From NCBI GenBank assembly GCA_016709675.1, contig JADJMH010000034.1:248001-312000 (forward strand): a stretch of DNA of 64,000 bases. The letters are read 5' to 3'. The notes below the pieces were generated by a model. That model made no database searches, had not been told where the DNA came from, and saw nothing but the letters and a program-made list of their open reading frames with translations. Source of the stretch: Candidatus Accumulibacter proximus. GTDB taxonomy: Bacteria > Pseudomonadota > Gammaproteobacteria > Burkholderiales > Rhodocyclaceae. The first letter of the stretch is position 1, and every line of letters starts with the position of its first letter. Position numbers and translations under genes: made by a program. Shown one piece after another: positions 26,151-36,102 of this stretch.

Positions 26151-27665
26151 CTAGGACGCTTCCTTGACCTCGGGAACCTTCCAGCTGCCATCGAGGATCG
26201 ACGGCGCCTGTTCCTTCGGCCAGTACAGACGCATCATCAGGACAAAGCCACCCTTGGGTGCCGGCAGCCAGTTCGATTCCTTGTCCTTGCCCGGCGATTC
26301 GTTCTGGATGTAGAGATCGACCGATCCGTCCGCGTTCGCCTTGAGCTTGTTGCGCTGGCTCAGGGTGTAGCGATTCAGCTTGTTGTCGACAAAGAAGTAG
26401 TCCGCGTCGTACATCGTCAGTGACCAGAACCCGTTCACGGGGGGCAGTCGGCCCTTTTCGAAGTGCAGGACGTACTTCTTCTCGCCGTTGTACTTAGCGG
26501 CAATGTCCGGTCCCGTGGAAGTCGGATACACGGCATCTTCCGGCCGGTTGGCGCCGAGGCCGATCGCGGTGACGAGCGCACGCTGCAGGTAATTCGTGCC
26601 GTACAGGCCCGTCTTGGTCGTGAACAGCCAGCCGTTCTCGAGCTTCATGTCGCCCGCCACGATGCCGGCCTTCATCCAGTCCATGATCAGGTCCTGAGCC
26701 GGCTTGGGCGCCCCGGCAAGGCCCTTGGCCACGGCGGGATCGAGCTTGGCGATATCGAAATCCTGCCCCGGAACGATGCCGATCCTGGACAGCTTGGCCA
26801 GCATCGGGGCATCGTCAGCGGCCGCCGGATTGGTCTTGAGCAGTTCTGCGAAGAGCTTGAAGTACGCGGTGGCATCGAGCGCATTGACCTGCTCGCGCAC
26901 GGCGGTCTTCATGTCGATGGCCGGATCGACCGTGCCTGTGGGCGGCGTGTAGGGCTTCCCGTAGGCGGACAACGGGACGACCGAGATCGTGTCCTGCAAT
27001 GTGTGAACCGCCTTGTAGTCCTCGGGGGTGCCGGTGCTGTAGATGCGCCCGAGAATCCAGACCAGACTCGTCGGTGCCTTGTACTCGGTCACGCCAGCAG
27101 GCAATTCGCCCGACCAGCCCGGTCCGGTGATGGCGTAGGTCTGCGCCTTCGTGCCCGTCGTCCGCTTGCCCGGCACCTGGAACACGTTGGTCCAGCCGTC
27201 GAGCATCGGGAAAAGGAAGTAGCGGTCCTTCATGTCCGGGAGGCTCAGGATCCAGGGTTCCTTGGACACGTCGATCCAGGTGGTCGTATAGAGCGTGTCG
27301 GCGTTCGGCGCCGTGACATCGCGGTACGATGCGTTGGGATAGCTGCGCATCCGGACGAAGTGCCCCATCGGAGCCCGAGAGCCTTGCGGCGCCTCCACGT
27401 TGGTCATGATGCGGCGCGTCATTTCCATCGTGACCAGCGGATAGGCGTAGACGTAGCTCTCGATGGCAATCACCCGTGCTTCGGCTTCCTTCGCCGCCGC
27501 TTCGACCGCCTTCGCTTCTGCCTCAAGCTTTGCTTTGGCTTCCGCAGCAACACGGTCGACCTGGGGTTCCACCTGCTTGCCGCATGCACCGAGCAGGACA
27601 AAAGAAAGCACGGTCAGCCCGATCGAGGCACACTTGAGCCGTTTGCTGATGGGTTGTTCATTCAT
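26151..27665 (-). CDS. DUF1254/DUF1214 lipoprotein
   Basis: 504 residues from ATG 27665 (AAGGAGA at 8-nt spacing); the in-frame start at 27764 is rejected. Lipobox L-L-G-A-C puts the lipidated cysteine at C28. An Ala/Glu/Lys helix of about 35 residues, probably a coiled coil, is followed by DUF1254 (Y-V-Y-A-Y-P-L-V-T-M-E, then P-N-A-D-T-L-Y-T-T). The C-terminal DUF1214 part has F-W-S-L-T-M-Y-D and a closing N-W-L-P-A-P-K-G-G-F segment. The function of this family is not established. The product should be anchored in the envelope. It stands alone, ended by the terminator at 26068. Confidence 0.88.
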   Translation of the reverse strand: MNEQPISKRLKCASIGLTVLSFVLLGACGKQVEPQVDRVAAEAKAKLEAEAKAVEAAAKEAEARVIAIESYVYAYPLVTMEMTRRIMTNVEAPQGSRAPMGHFVRMRSYPNASYRDVTAPNADTLYTTTWIDVSKEPWILSLPDMKDRYFLFPMLDGWTNVFQVPGKRTTGTKAQTYAITGPGWSGELPAGVTEYKAPTSLVWILGRIYSTGTPEDYKAVHTLQDTISVVPLSAYGKPYTPPTGTVDPAIDMKTAVREQVNALDATAYFKLFAELLKTNPAAADDAPMLAKLSRIGIVPGQDFDIAKLDPAVAKGLAGAPKPAQDLIMDWMKAGIVAGDMKLENGWLFTTKTGLYGTNYLQRALVTAIGLGANRPEDAVYPTSTGPDIAAKYNGEKKYVLHFEKGRLPPVNGFWSLTMYDADYFFVDNKLNRYTLSQRNKLKANADGSVDLYIQNESPGKDKESNWLPAPKGGFVLMMRLYWPKEQAPSILDGSWKVPEVKEAS

Positions 27666-28260
27666 CGTGGAGTCTCCTTGTTGGTCTTGGAAGCGCAAAG
27701 CTATCACGACAGGACATGAGGTCGCTACTGGTTTGCTCCGAGCGCCATAGCCAGATTGCGACAACTCTATTCAGGGACCCGCCGTTGCAACCTCTGAAGC
27801 TCGACTGGCGGGTTGGGGTCGGCAGTCGGAGAGCACTGGATTGGCAAGCTGCCCGTCACCGTGAATCTCCGCTGAACGGCAGGTGACCCGCGCATTGCCG
27901 CCGGATTCTGGCGAGATATCCGGGGCCAGCTAAGGCCGATCAGCGGGCCGACCGACTTCAGGACCGACCGGCCGATATCTCATGACTTGCCTGCCATTCG
28001 TGCAGCTCGATTTTTCGGGGCGGCTACGGCCGGTTGTCGCCGGTTACCGACGGACGCCATCCTGCACCCAGTGACCGCTCCCGCTTCAAAGCTGCCGGTC
28101 AGGCAAGAATGGCACCGCTGGAAATTGAACGGCAGCTTCCTGGTGGCGGGCGGTGCCGATGGATGGGCGCTTTCAAGAGCCGCCACCGTCTGCTCTGGGT
28201 CGGTGGCTGCCCGCGGTCTGAAAAACCTGAACGCCTGCTCGCGGCGCAGCTCTTTGAGAC
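27666..28260. other. 595-nt spacer, no gene seen
   Basis: Frames here are short, Arg/Ala-rich and antisense-like. No ribosome site with a plausible ORF was found. It must contain the promoter of the DUF1254 gene and the 3' end of the SDR transcript. Confidence 0.4.
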
Positions 28261-28986
28261 CTATGGCCATCCGCCGGTGAAATTGACCACCTGACCGGTG
28301 GTGAATGGGGAACGCCCGGATGCCAGGAATTCGATCAATTCGCCGATTTCCTGCGGCTCGCCGAGGCGCCCCATGGGAACTTTGCTGGCGATTTCCCGGC
28401 ATCCCGCGGGGTCGTCGATGAATCGCGCACGAGGGTAATACGCTTCGCTGTATAGGTAGTTCGGCGCCACGACATTGACCTGTATGCCGAAAGGCGCCGC
28501 CTCTTTCGCCAGCGCCAAGGCGAAGGCCGTTGTGCCGGCACGTACCGAGGTGGCTACGGAAAACCCGGGCTCGGGCTGCAGATAGCGCGCCGAGGTGATG
28601 AAGACGAAGCTGCCGCGACGCGCCAGCTTCATCGGCGGCAACAGCAGTTGCGTCAGACGATACGGAAAGATCAGCAGGGCCTCCACGCTCTGGCGCAGGG
28701 TTTCGAGCGAGACCTCCTCCATCGGCAACGGCGTATTGGGGAAGACATCGTTGGAAACCAGGGCACCGATCTCGAGCCCGCGTTCCTTCAACTCTTCGCT
28801 AACGGCATCGGGTGTTTGCCCGCGCAGTGCCACGGCGCCCGCATGCGCGATTTCAAAATTCCGGGCGACGTCCGGGTCGACAAAGCCGGTATCGTGACAA
28901 ACCAGCCGGGGTCGCTCTCGGAGCAATACTGGAACCGCTCCGGGCCCAACATATTGGCGTGCATGGGTCAGCAGCAAGGCATCCAT
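28261..28986 (-). CDS. Halohydrin dehalogenase-like SDR with the catalytic Tyr replaced
   Basis: 241 residues from ATG 28986 (AGGAGG about 9 nt upstream; the in-frame TTG 6 nt earlier is less likely). It follows the halohydrin dehalogenase layout, not that of a NAD(P)-dependent SDR: L-V-S-N-D-V-F near residue 80, F-I-T-S at 129-132, A-P-N-Y-L-Y-S-E, and the C-terminal T-G-Q-V-x(4)-G-G-x-P. In HheC the triad is S132-Y145-R149. Here S132 and R149 align at identical numbering, but position 145 is Ala (in F-S-V-A-T-S-V-R-A-G). Classical halide-epoxide chemistry is therefore doubtful, and the enzyme may be inactive or altered. It is divergent from the oxidoreductase gene at 29392. Confidence 0.8.
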   Translation of the reverse strand: MDALLLTHARQYVGPGAVPVLLRERPRLVCHDTGFVDPDVARNFEIAHAGAVALRGQTPDAVSEELKERGLEIGALVSNDVFPNTPLPMEEVSLETLRQSVEALLIFPYRLTQLLLPPMKLARRGSFVFITSARYLQPEPGFSVATSVRAGTTAFALALAKEAAPFGIQVNVVAPNYLYSEAYYPRARFIDDPAGCREIASKVPMGRLGEPQEIGELIEFLASGRSPFTTGQVVNFTGGWP

Positions 28987-29237
28987 GATCAAGCTCCTCC
29001 TTTTCCTGAGAAATCATCGTCAAAGCAGCGATTCGGCATGATCGGGCACTGCCGCGTTGGTCAGTGCCATCGTCAAGTCCGCTTCGTGCCTCACCGGGGC
29101 GATGGCGGCACCGGAAAGCCCCTTAGCAGACACCCGCCGTCAAGATGCGACGCAGTGAAGCTTCTTTGAGATCGGATCGACTGGCCATGGATTCTCGCTT
29201 GGTGTTTATCATGCGAAAACATCTCAGATGATGCGTA

Positions 29238-29253
29238 TCAGGTCAACCTGATT
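29238..29253. promoter_or_regulatory. Palindromic operator candidate
   Basis: ATCAGGT-CA-ACCTGAT is a palindrome with perfect 7-bp arms. It lies in the 405-nt divergent gap (28987-29391) between the SDR gene and the oxidoreductase gene. The AGGT-N2-ACCT core resembles GntR/FadR-type sites (GT-N-AC). No regulator gene is adjacent, and the rest of the gap shows no gene. Confidence 0.4.
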
Positions 29254-29391
29254 TCAAATGGCAACCCGAAAAATGCGATCATCAGCGGTCCATTCAGTGC
29301 AAGCCTGGGACGCGGGCACTATACTCAAGGCACCCATCACTCGCGTTCGCGAGAGTCACCGGATCGGCGATGCCGCAAAGGGAAGCGAGCC

Positions 29392-30447
29392 ATGACTGAA
29401 CCCCTGAACGTTGCCATCGTCGGTTACGGTTTTGCCAGCAAGACCTTCCACGCGCCGCTGATTGCCGCGGTTCCCGGTCTTGAACTCACCGTGATCGCGA
29501 GCAGCGACCCGGCGAAAGTGAAAGCCGACTGGCCTGACGTCGCAGTCGAAGCGACACCGGTGGATCTCTTCGCCCGCCGCGAGATCGACCTCGTCGTCAT
29601 TCCGACCCCCAACGACAGCCACTTCCCGCTGGCCCGCATGGCACTGGCCGCAGGCAAGCACGTCGTGGTCGACAAGCCCTTCACGGTCACCCTGGCCGAG
29701 GCTCGCTGCCTGCAGGCCGACGCCGCGGCCGCCGGCCGCCTGCTCTCGGTATTCCACAACCGGCGCTGGGACTCGGACTTTCTCACCCTGCGGCAGGTCA
29801 TTGGCACGGGCGAACTGGGGCGCATCGTTCATTTCGAATCGCACTTCGACCGCTATCGGCCGCAGGTGCGCGATCGCTGGCGGGAACGGGCCGGCGCGGG
29901 CAGCGGCCTGTGGTACGACCTTGGCTCGCACCTCGTCGATCAGGTGCTGCAACTCCTCGGGGTACCCGAATCGATTTCGCTCGACCTGGCGACGCAGCGG
30001 GACGCCGCCGCCACCGACGACTGGTTCCACGCCGTGCTGCGCTACGGGCAAAGCCGCTGCATCCTGCACGGCAGCGCCCTCGCAGCGGTACCGGCGCCGC
30101 GTTTCACCGTGCACGGCAGTCGCGGCAGTTTCATCAAGCGGGGCCTTGACCCGCAGGAAGACCTCCTCAAGTCTGGCAGGCGCCCGCCGACGCCGGGCTG
30201 GGGCGAGGATCCCGTGAACGCCACGCTATCGGTGTGGCGCGATGACGTCTGCCGGACACGCGAGTTGGCCTGTCTGGCCGGCAACTACGCGGCTTACTAC
30301 AGTGGCGTCGGTGACGCCATCCGCGGCCTGGGGCCGAACCCGGTCACCGCCGACGACGGAATTGCCGTGATGCGCCTGCTCGAGCTTGGCCTGCAGAGCG
30401 CAAACCAAGGCCGCGTGTTGCGGACCTCGCCCGCACGCGAAGCGTGA
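29392..30447 (+). CDS. Gfo/Idh/MocA family NAD(P)-dependent oxidoreductase
   Basis: 351 residues. The Rossmann start V-A-I-V-G-Y-G-F-A-S-K is followed by the family signature G-K-H-V-V-V-D-K-P-F (E-K-P type, catalytic Lys in D-K-P), then H-N-R-R-W-D-S-D-F, which is typical of the YdgJ/YhhX-like group acting on sugar or inositol derivatives. A GGGAAGCGAG ribosome site precedes ATG. The substrate is not predictable. The gene ends 150 nt before the TIR locus. Confidence 0.9.
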   Translation: MTEPLNVAIVGYGFASKTFHAPLIAAVPGLELTVIASSDPAKVKADWPDVAVEATPVDLFARREIDLVVIPTPNDSHFPLARMALAAGKHVVVDKPFTVTLAEARCLQADAAAAGRLLSVFHNRRWDSDFLTLRQVIGTGELGRIVHFESHFDRYRPQVRDRWRERAGAGSGLWYDLGSHLVDQVLQLLGVPESISLDLATQRDAAATDDWFHAVLRYGQSRCILHGSALAAVPAPRFTVHGSRGSFIKRGLDPQEDLLKSGRRPPTPGWGEDPVNATLSVWRDDVCRTRELACLAGNYAAYYSGVGDAIRGLGPNPVTADDGIAVMRLLELGLQSANQGRVLRTSPAREA

Positions 30448-30598
30448 ACCGCTGCGGCCGGCCATGCGGTGCGTCTCATGCATCGGTGTCGTGACCGCGA
30501 CCGAAATGAAGGGGGACCAGCGATGAAGCCCTCGTACTCCGGCAGGGCTTATACTCGCGCAAGGAGCCACCCGACCCACGCCAGCCGTACGCCAGACC

Positions 30599-32068
30599 AT
30601 GCCGCAGCCCACTGTTTCCACAAACCCTGACGGTCGCAGCCGAAGCCGCCTGCAGGAGAAGCTGCTTGAGCGCCTGCGGGAGCTTCGCGACGATGTGGTC
30701 TGGCAGAATTTTGCCAGGACCTGGGCGGCGGTGTTCGGAACGGCGGTTTTTGACGATGTCGAAGCGCTGTTCGACCATTTTCTGCGGGAAGCGAACGCGC
30801 CAGTACGCCTCCTGCAGCGGATCCTCAGTCTCGTCCCGAGGCTGCACGGCGCCGGTCAAGCAGTGCGCGTGACCCCGGAAGCCTTGCGTGAGGTGGCGGT
30901 CGGTCTGTGCCTGGTGGCCTGCGAGAGCCATGTGCTGGCCAAGGCTCGCAAGCACAAGATCATCGGACGTGCCGTCCCCATCGACGGCATGTTGATCGAC
31001 GCGACGAGACCACTGGCCGCTGCCGTCATTGCCGCCGTGTGGTCGGGAAAGGGCGTCAGAATTCGCTTTGACGAGGCGACGCAGCGGCCCCGCGCGGTCA
31101 ACGTCATGCCGCAGCACGCGGCGCCGCTCGAGTACGGCTTCCTTGGCGCCGAGCAGTGCGTCAAGGCAGAACTGCAAGCGATGGTCAATGCCGCAATTCT
31201 GGACCCGACGCTGGCTTCGTTCGATAGACCGGCGCGCCTGAGCGAACTTCGCGACCGCGGGGATAGCGGCAAGTTGCCTTAGGACGACATCCTGAAAGAA
31301 GGCGTCGATCAGTACGATGCAGACTACGGCGCCCGCCTGATGTTTGGACTGGCAGCGCAGGAGCCTCACCCCTTGGATGACCCAGCCTTGCGGCGCGCCT
31401 TTGCCAGGCATTTTGGCGTGGCCACCTTCCTCTACGATCATGCTGCATCGGCGCTCATCGAGCCGCCGCGAGCAGAGGCGTGGAAGGAAGCAAACCTGCA
31501 GAACGACCTGCTGCATTACCTCGACAATCTGTTTGCGCTGATCTATCCCCCGGACGACGAGGATAGAGATGCTGGCCCTCGGAGCGACATGCATTTTCGC
31601 GTCGCACTTTCCTTCGCTGACGAACACTGCTCGTACGTTGAGGAGATTGCTCGGGCACTCGAAGGGAAGGTTGGGAAGGGCTCGGTGTTTTATTACAAGG
31701 ACTACATCTCCCGGACGACCGTAGACGACATGGATACGCTGTTGCAGAACGTTTACCTACGTCAATCCGATCTGGCTGTCACCTTCTTGTCCAAGGAGTA
31801 TCAAGAAAAGCGATGGTGCCAAGTGGAATGGCAAGCAATTCGTGAGAGACGCAATAGCGGCGACAAATCCGGAGTGATGCTTTGCCGCTTCGACGACGCA
31901 GAAGTCGACGGTGTCCTTCCTACAGTGCACGGCGTGCATGACTGTCGTCCGCCGCAGTCCAGCCAGGTGATCGCAGATCGTATTCTTCAGCGTCTTGAAC
32001 AGATCTCGCACAAGGCATCCAGCTCGCAGTCGCAGTCCGGACCTGAACGTAAACCAAGCACGGCCTGA
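30599..32068 (+). pseudogene. TIR-domain protein interrupted by an in-frame amber codon
   Basis: One reading frame runs from ATG 30599 to 32068 (489 codons) with a single TAG at 31280-31282. The first part is helical with no known domain. The C-terminal about 150 codons form a TIR domain: F-R-V-A-L-S-F-A-D-E-H at its start, then S-V-F-Y-Y-K-D-Y, and W-C-Q-V-E-W-Q-A-I with the catalytic-type Glu (codon 31826-31828). Bacterial TIR domains with this Glu usually degrade NAD. The TIR part is lower in GC than its neighbours. It lies 37 nt upstream of the MoxR gene. Readthrough, a restart at ATG 31340 without a good site, or loss of function are the options; an assembly error is also possible. Confidence 0.7.
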
Positions 32069-32105
32069 GGTCAGCAAACCACCGGCTCGCACAAAGGCAA
32101 ACCCA

Positions 32106-33113
32106 ATGGAACACGATATCAAGCAGCTCCTGCAAGGCCTCAAGCACGACGCGATTGCACCGCTCGACAAAGGCGCCTTTCACCAATGGTCGCAAAACGA
32201 GATCGACGCGCTGCATCTGGCGCTGGCGTCCGAACGGCCGCTGCTGGTGCGGGGTGAACCGGGCACCGGCAAGACGCAACTGGCGCGGGCCGCTGCGGTG
32301 GCGCTGCGCTGGCATCTGCACCCGGTCACCGTCAGCCCGCGCTTCGAGGCGTCGGACCTTTTCCACAGCTTCGACGCGGTCCGCCGGCTCGCCGACGCGC
32401 AGGCCGCTGCCGTTCCCGGGCGCGGCGTCAGGGACGATCTGCACTACTGGCTGCCGGGGCCGTTCTGGCGCGCTTTCGACTGGGACGGCGCGCAGGACTA
32501 CGGCCCGCAGGTGGACGGGCAGGAGCGAAAACCCCAGCCAGTGCCCGCCGGCCACGTCATCCTGATCGACGAAATCGACAAGGCTGACAGCGACCTGCCG
32601 AACAGCCTGCTCGAAGTCCTCGGCAGCCGCGAGTTTCCCAACCCGGTGACGCGCGCAGCGATCAGACCAAGGCACGGCTTGCCGCTGGTGGTGATCACCA
32701 CCAACGAGGAGCGCGAGCTGCCGGCGGCTTTCCTGCGCCGCTGCGTCGTGCTGACGCTCGAGCCCGAGCCACCCTACACCAGCTTCCTCGTCAAGCGCGG
32801 GCGGGCGCATTTCGGTCGGCAAGCCAAACGGCCGGCGAAGGAGTGCCTCGACGACGAAATCCTGCGGATTGCCGCCGAACAGCTCACCGAAGATCGGCGT
32901 CACGCCGTCGCCGCCGGCGTGACGCCGCCCGGCCTCGCCGAATACATCGACCTGCTCGGCGCGCTGCGGCGCCTGGCGCCGGGGGATCAGGCCGGGCAAG
33001 GGCAATGGCTCGAGCGGCTCGGGCGTTACGTCTTCCTCAAGAACATCGTCGAGGACCATCCGCAGCTCTCACAGCAGCGCCCGGCCATCGCCAGAGGCGA
33101 CTCGGCGCCGTAA
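32106..33113 (+). CDS. MoxR-type AAA+ ATPase of a conflict locus
   Basis: 335 residues. Walker A G-E-P-G-T-G-K-T lies at residues 50-57, Walker B H-V-I-L-I-D-E-I-D-K-A-D follows, sensor 1 is in I-T-T-N-E-E-R, and E-L-P-A-A-F-L-R-R carries the arginine finger. This matches the MoxR/YifB-like group that usually works with a vWA partner. Its stop overlaps the next start (TAATG), coupling it to the vWA-FGE protein. Such MoxR-vWA pairs with TIR or FGE proteins belong to the NTP-dependent conflict systems described computationally by the Aravind group. Confidence 0.85.
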   Translation: MEHDIKQLLQGLKHDAIAPLDKGAFHQWSQNEIDALHLALASERPLLVRGEPGTGKTQLARAAAVALRWHLHPVTVSPRFEASDLFHSFDAVRRLADAQAAAVPGRGVRDDLHYWLPGPFWRAFDWDGAQDYGPQVDGQERKPQPVPAGHVILIDEIDKADSDLPNSLLEVLGSREFPNPVTRAAIRPRHGLPLVVITTNEERELPAAFLRRCVVLTLEPEPPYTSFLVKRGRAHFGRQAKRPAKECLDDEILRIAAEQLTEDRRHAVAAGVTPPGLAEYIDLLGALRRLAPGDQAGQGQWLERLGRYVFLKNIVEDHPQLSQQRPAIARGDSAP

Positions 33114-35889
33114 TGAAACGGCAGCCGCAGCTCGCGCGCGCCGATCTGTTGCAGGCGCTGGCGCTCGCCGGCGGAGATAGCGAGCGTCAGCGGCGTTACG
33201 CCGGGCTGCTCGACTTCGTCGAGCGGCCGGTGGTGCTGCGTGCAACCGCGTGGCGCATCGTCCAGCCCGTGATTAACGCGTTTGCCGTCGCCGGCCCAGC
33301 CCGGAGCCCGCTTGCCGAACCCGCCGCCGCCGACCGCCTCCAGGCGCCGCTGTTCGCCATCACCGCCTGCCGCCGCCTCGACCTGCCGGCCGAGGCGAGC
33401 GAAGCGGCCAGACCCGACGCGCTGACCGACGCGCAATGCGCGCCGCGTGAGCGGCACGGCGAAGCGCCGTTCGTCCCGCTCGTTCGCCGCACGCGGCTGT
33501 GGCCGGCGCTCAAGCGCTCGCTGCTCGAAGTCCACCCGCGCGGCGTCGACCTGCCACGCCTGCTGCGCGAACTGGCGCGCGCGCAGGCGGTCAGGCGCCT
33601 GCCGGCGCGCCGGCGGGCGAACTGGGGTGGCGAACTGGTCGTCGTCTGGGATCGGGCGCGGCATCTGCAGCCCTACCAGAACGACTTCGCCGCCATCTTC
33701 GCCGATCTGCGGCAGCAGCGCGGCGACGCCGGCTGTACGCTGTGGCTGGTCGACGGCAGCCCGCAGCAGATCCTGCAGCGCTGGCCAGCGCACGCTTCCG
33801 CGTCGCGGCGACGCGACGCGACGCGTGCCGCGGCGATGCCGCCGCCGGCGCCCGGCAGCCGGGTGCTGATCCTCTCCGACGCCGGCGCGCTCGCCGGCTG
33901 GACGCAAGCGATTCGCGACTGGAGCGACTTCGCGCGACGGCTCGTTGCCGGCGGCGCGCAGCCGGTTTTCTGGGCGCCGCTGGCGCCGGCGCAGATCGAG
34001 GTCGAACTCGCGCGTCGCGCACGCGTGTTCTGCCTGCAGCCGCGCGGCGACCTGCGCCGCCAGCGCGGTCGCCTCGCCGACGACGAGCAACGGCAGGCCG
34101 AACAGGCCCGGCTGGTCGCGCTGCGTGAACGGCTGCTCGCGCGCATGGCCTTCTGCATTCGCGTCGAGCCGGCGCTGTTGCGCGCGCTGCGCGGTATCAC
34201 GCCGGCGACGGCGAGCGAACCGGCGCTCGAAGCGCTGGTCTGGAACCACCAGCCGGTGGTTTACGACAGCCTCGTTTCGCGCGCCGTCGCCGCCGCACAC
34301 GTCGCGCGCTACCGCCAGGATTTCGAGCAACTCGCGGCTGCCGAGCAACTGGCGGCGCTCGAGCAGACGCTGCACATCCACGCCTGGCGCGGGCGGGCGA
34401 CCGAAGCCATCGAGCTGCTCGTCTGGCAAGCGCACGCCCGCGACGAGGCGAAAGCGGCCGCTGCAGCGCTCGTCGGCGAAGCCGAACGCTGGTTCGCCGC
34501 CCTCGGCGCGAGAGCCAGCCAGGCGGGACGGGTGGATGAGCAACTGCGTCAGTACGCGCGCGACCTGCTGGCGCGCAACGCAACCGACTTCGCCTGGGTG
34601 TCGGCCAACTCGCGAGCGCTGTCGCCGGTCTGGGTCGCCAGCGGCGAAAAGGTCGCGCCCGCCGGCCTGCAGCCAGAACACCTGCTGCAGGCGATCAGCG
34701 ACCGTGACGACTGCAACAACTTGCGGCAGCTCGCCTACGAACTCGGCGTGCAGCCGCAGGGTTTGATGCTTTACTGTGGCGAACGCCCGGCTGGCCCGGC
34801 GCATTCGCGCCTCGGCTCGCCGCTGCTGGCGAGGCGGCTGCTGGTCAGCGAGGGGCCTGCCGGTCCGACGGGCGTACTCGACCCCGATCCGTCCGGCCGG
34901 CCGCAGCTCGTCGCCCCGCTCGCCAGTCTCGCCGACCCGGCCAGGCCACTGACCGTCACCGCCGGCCAGCACAGCTACCTCATTCGCCGCGTCGAACGCC
35001 CCACCTGGGCGCAGGAAATCGGCCGCGACGCGCATGGCCTCTATGCGATCGTGAAAATTCCAGGCCAACCGCGCAAGGCTTCTGGCCGCACCAAAGCCGT
35101 CGTCCAGCGCCTGCGCTACATCGAGGCCGGGCACTTCCGGATGGGGTCGCAGAATCCGAGCCCGAGCGCTTTGACGACGAAGGCCCGCAACATCCAGTGA
35201 CCCTGAGTGCCGGCTTCTGGCTGGCTGACACCGCGTGTACGCAGGCGCTCTGGGAAGCGGTGATCGGCAACAGCCCGAGCCATTTCAATGCGAAGAACCG
35301 CGGCGGGCCGCAGCATCCGGTTGAACAGGTGAGCTGGGATGACGTGCAGGGTTTCCTGCGCGCGCTGGAAAATCGGCTGCCGGGCGTGATCGCCAGCCTG
35401 CCAAGTGAGGCCGAGTGGGAATACGCCTGCCGTGCCGGTACGCTGACCGCTTTCAGCTTCGGCGACCAGGTCACCCCCGGGCAGGTGAACTACAATGGGC
35501 ATCACCCCTACGCTGGCGGCAGCAAGGGCCTCTACCGCGAATCGACCGTTCCGGTCAGGAGTCTGCCGGCCAACGCCTGGGGCCTGTATGAAATGCACGG
35601 CAACGTCTGGGAGTGGTGTGCCGATGGGAAGCGCGAGTATGCGGGGCGCGACGAGACCGATCCACGCGGCCAGGAAGGCGAAGGTGTTGCCGCGCGCGCG
35701 TTGCGCGGCGGCTCCTTCTACGGCAGCGCCGGGCTCGCCCGCTCAGCGGACCGCAGCGGCGTCGCGCCCGGCAGCGCCATCCGGGACTGCGGTTTCCGCT
35801 TTGCCCTGCGGTCCACCAGCCCAGCTGCGGTCACGGAGCGGCCGGCGCCGCGGGACGCGGCCCACAACGGGGTTTCCAGGCAGCGCTGA
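33113..35889 (+). pseudogene. vWA-like/FGE fusion protein broken by a 1-nt deletion
   Basis: The frame from ATG 33113 gives 695 residues to a stop at 35200, but the natural protein continues in another frame to 35889. At about 35150 the codons after F-R-M-G-S fit an expected P-E-S-E-P-E-R-F-D-D-E-G-P pattern once a single C is restored. A vWA-like core spans about residues 173-330, with the metal-site motif degenerate (D180-R-A-R-H in place of DxSxS). A helical region follows, then an FGE-sulfatase (SUMF) domain with G-F-W-L-A-D-T-A-C-T-Q-A-L-W, S-E-A-E-W-E-Y-A-C-R-A-G and G-N-V-W-E-W-C. Its C-terminal R-G-G-S to G-F-R-F-A-L-R region (35704-35820) is the variable segment compared with 36765-36881. 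Confidence 0.75.
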
Positions 35890-35901
35890 ACCAGGACGAA
35901 C

Positions 35902-36102
35902 ATGACTAACGAGCTACACTTCTTCACCATCCACGCGCTCGACGGCCGCGCGGCGCAGGACGAGCTGAACGGCTTGCTCGCCCAGCACCGGGTGTTGACG
36001 ACCGAGAAGCAGTGGCTCGCCGCCGGCCTCGAGTCGCACTGGGTGGTCTGCGTCGGCACCGCCACTAGCCCGGGGGCGCTGCGCGACGCTGTTGTGCCAT
36101 GA
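35902..36102 (+). CDS. N-terminal fragment of a DGR-associated HRDC-type accessory protein
   Basis: 66 residues, AGGA 6 nt before ATG 35902. The sequence L-H-F-F-T-I-H-A-L-D-G, then L-N-G-L-L-A-Q-H-R-V-L-T-T-E-K-Q, then S-H-W-V-V-C-V matches, from memory, the first about 55 residues of HRDC-domain proteins next to DGR reverse transcriptases. The HRDC domain itself is missing. The frame ends in a stop overlapping the start of the next FGE gene (ATGA), so the rest was apparently deleted. Family recall is moderately sure; a search is needed. Confidence 0.5.
   Translation: MTNELHFFTIHALDGRAAQDELNGLLAQHRVLTTEKQWLAAGLESHWVVCVGTATSPGALRDAVVP

Noticed and set aside
33026..35134. 702-residue open frame on the minus strand
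   Set aside because: Antisense to the vWA-FGE gene; Arg/Ala-rich, no domain, no ribosome site.
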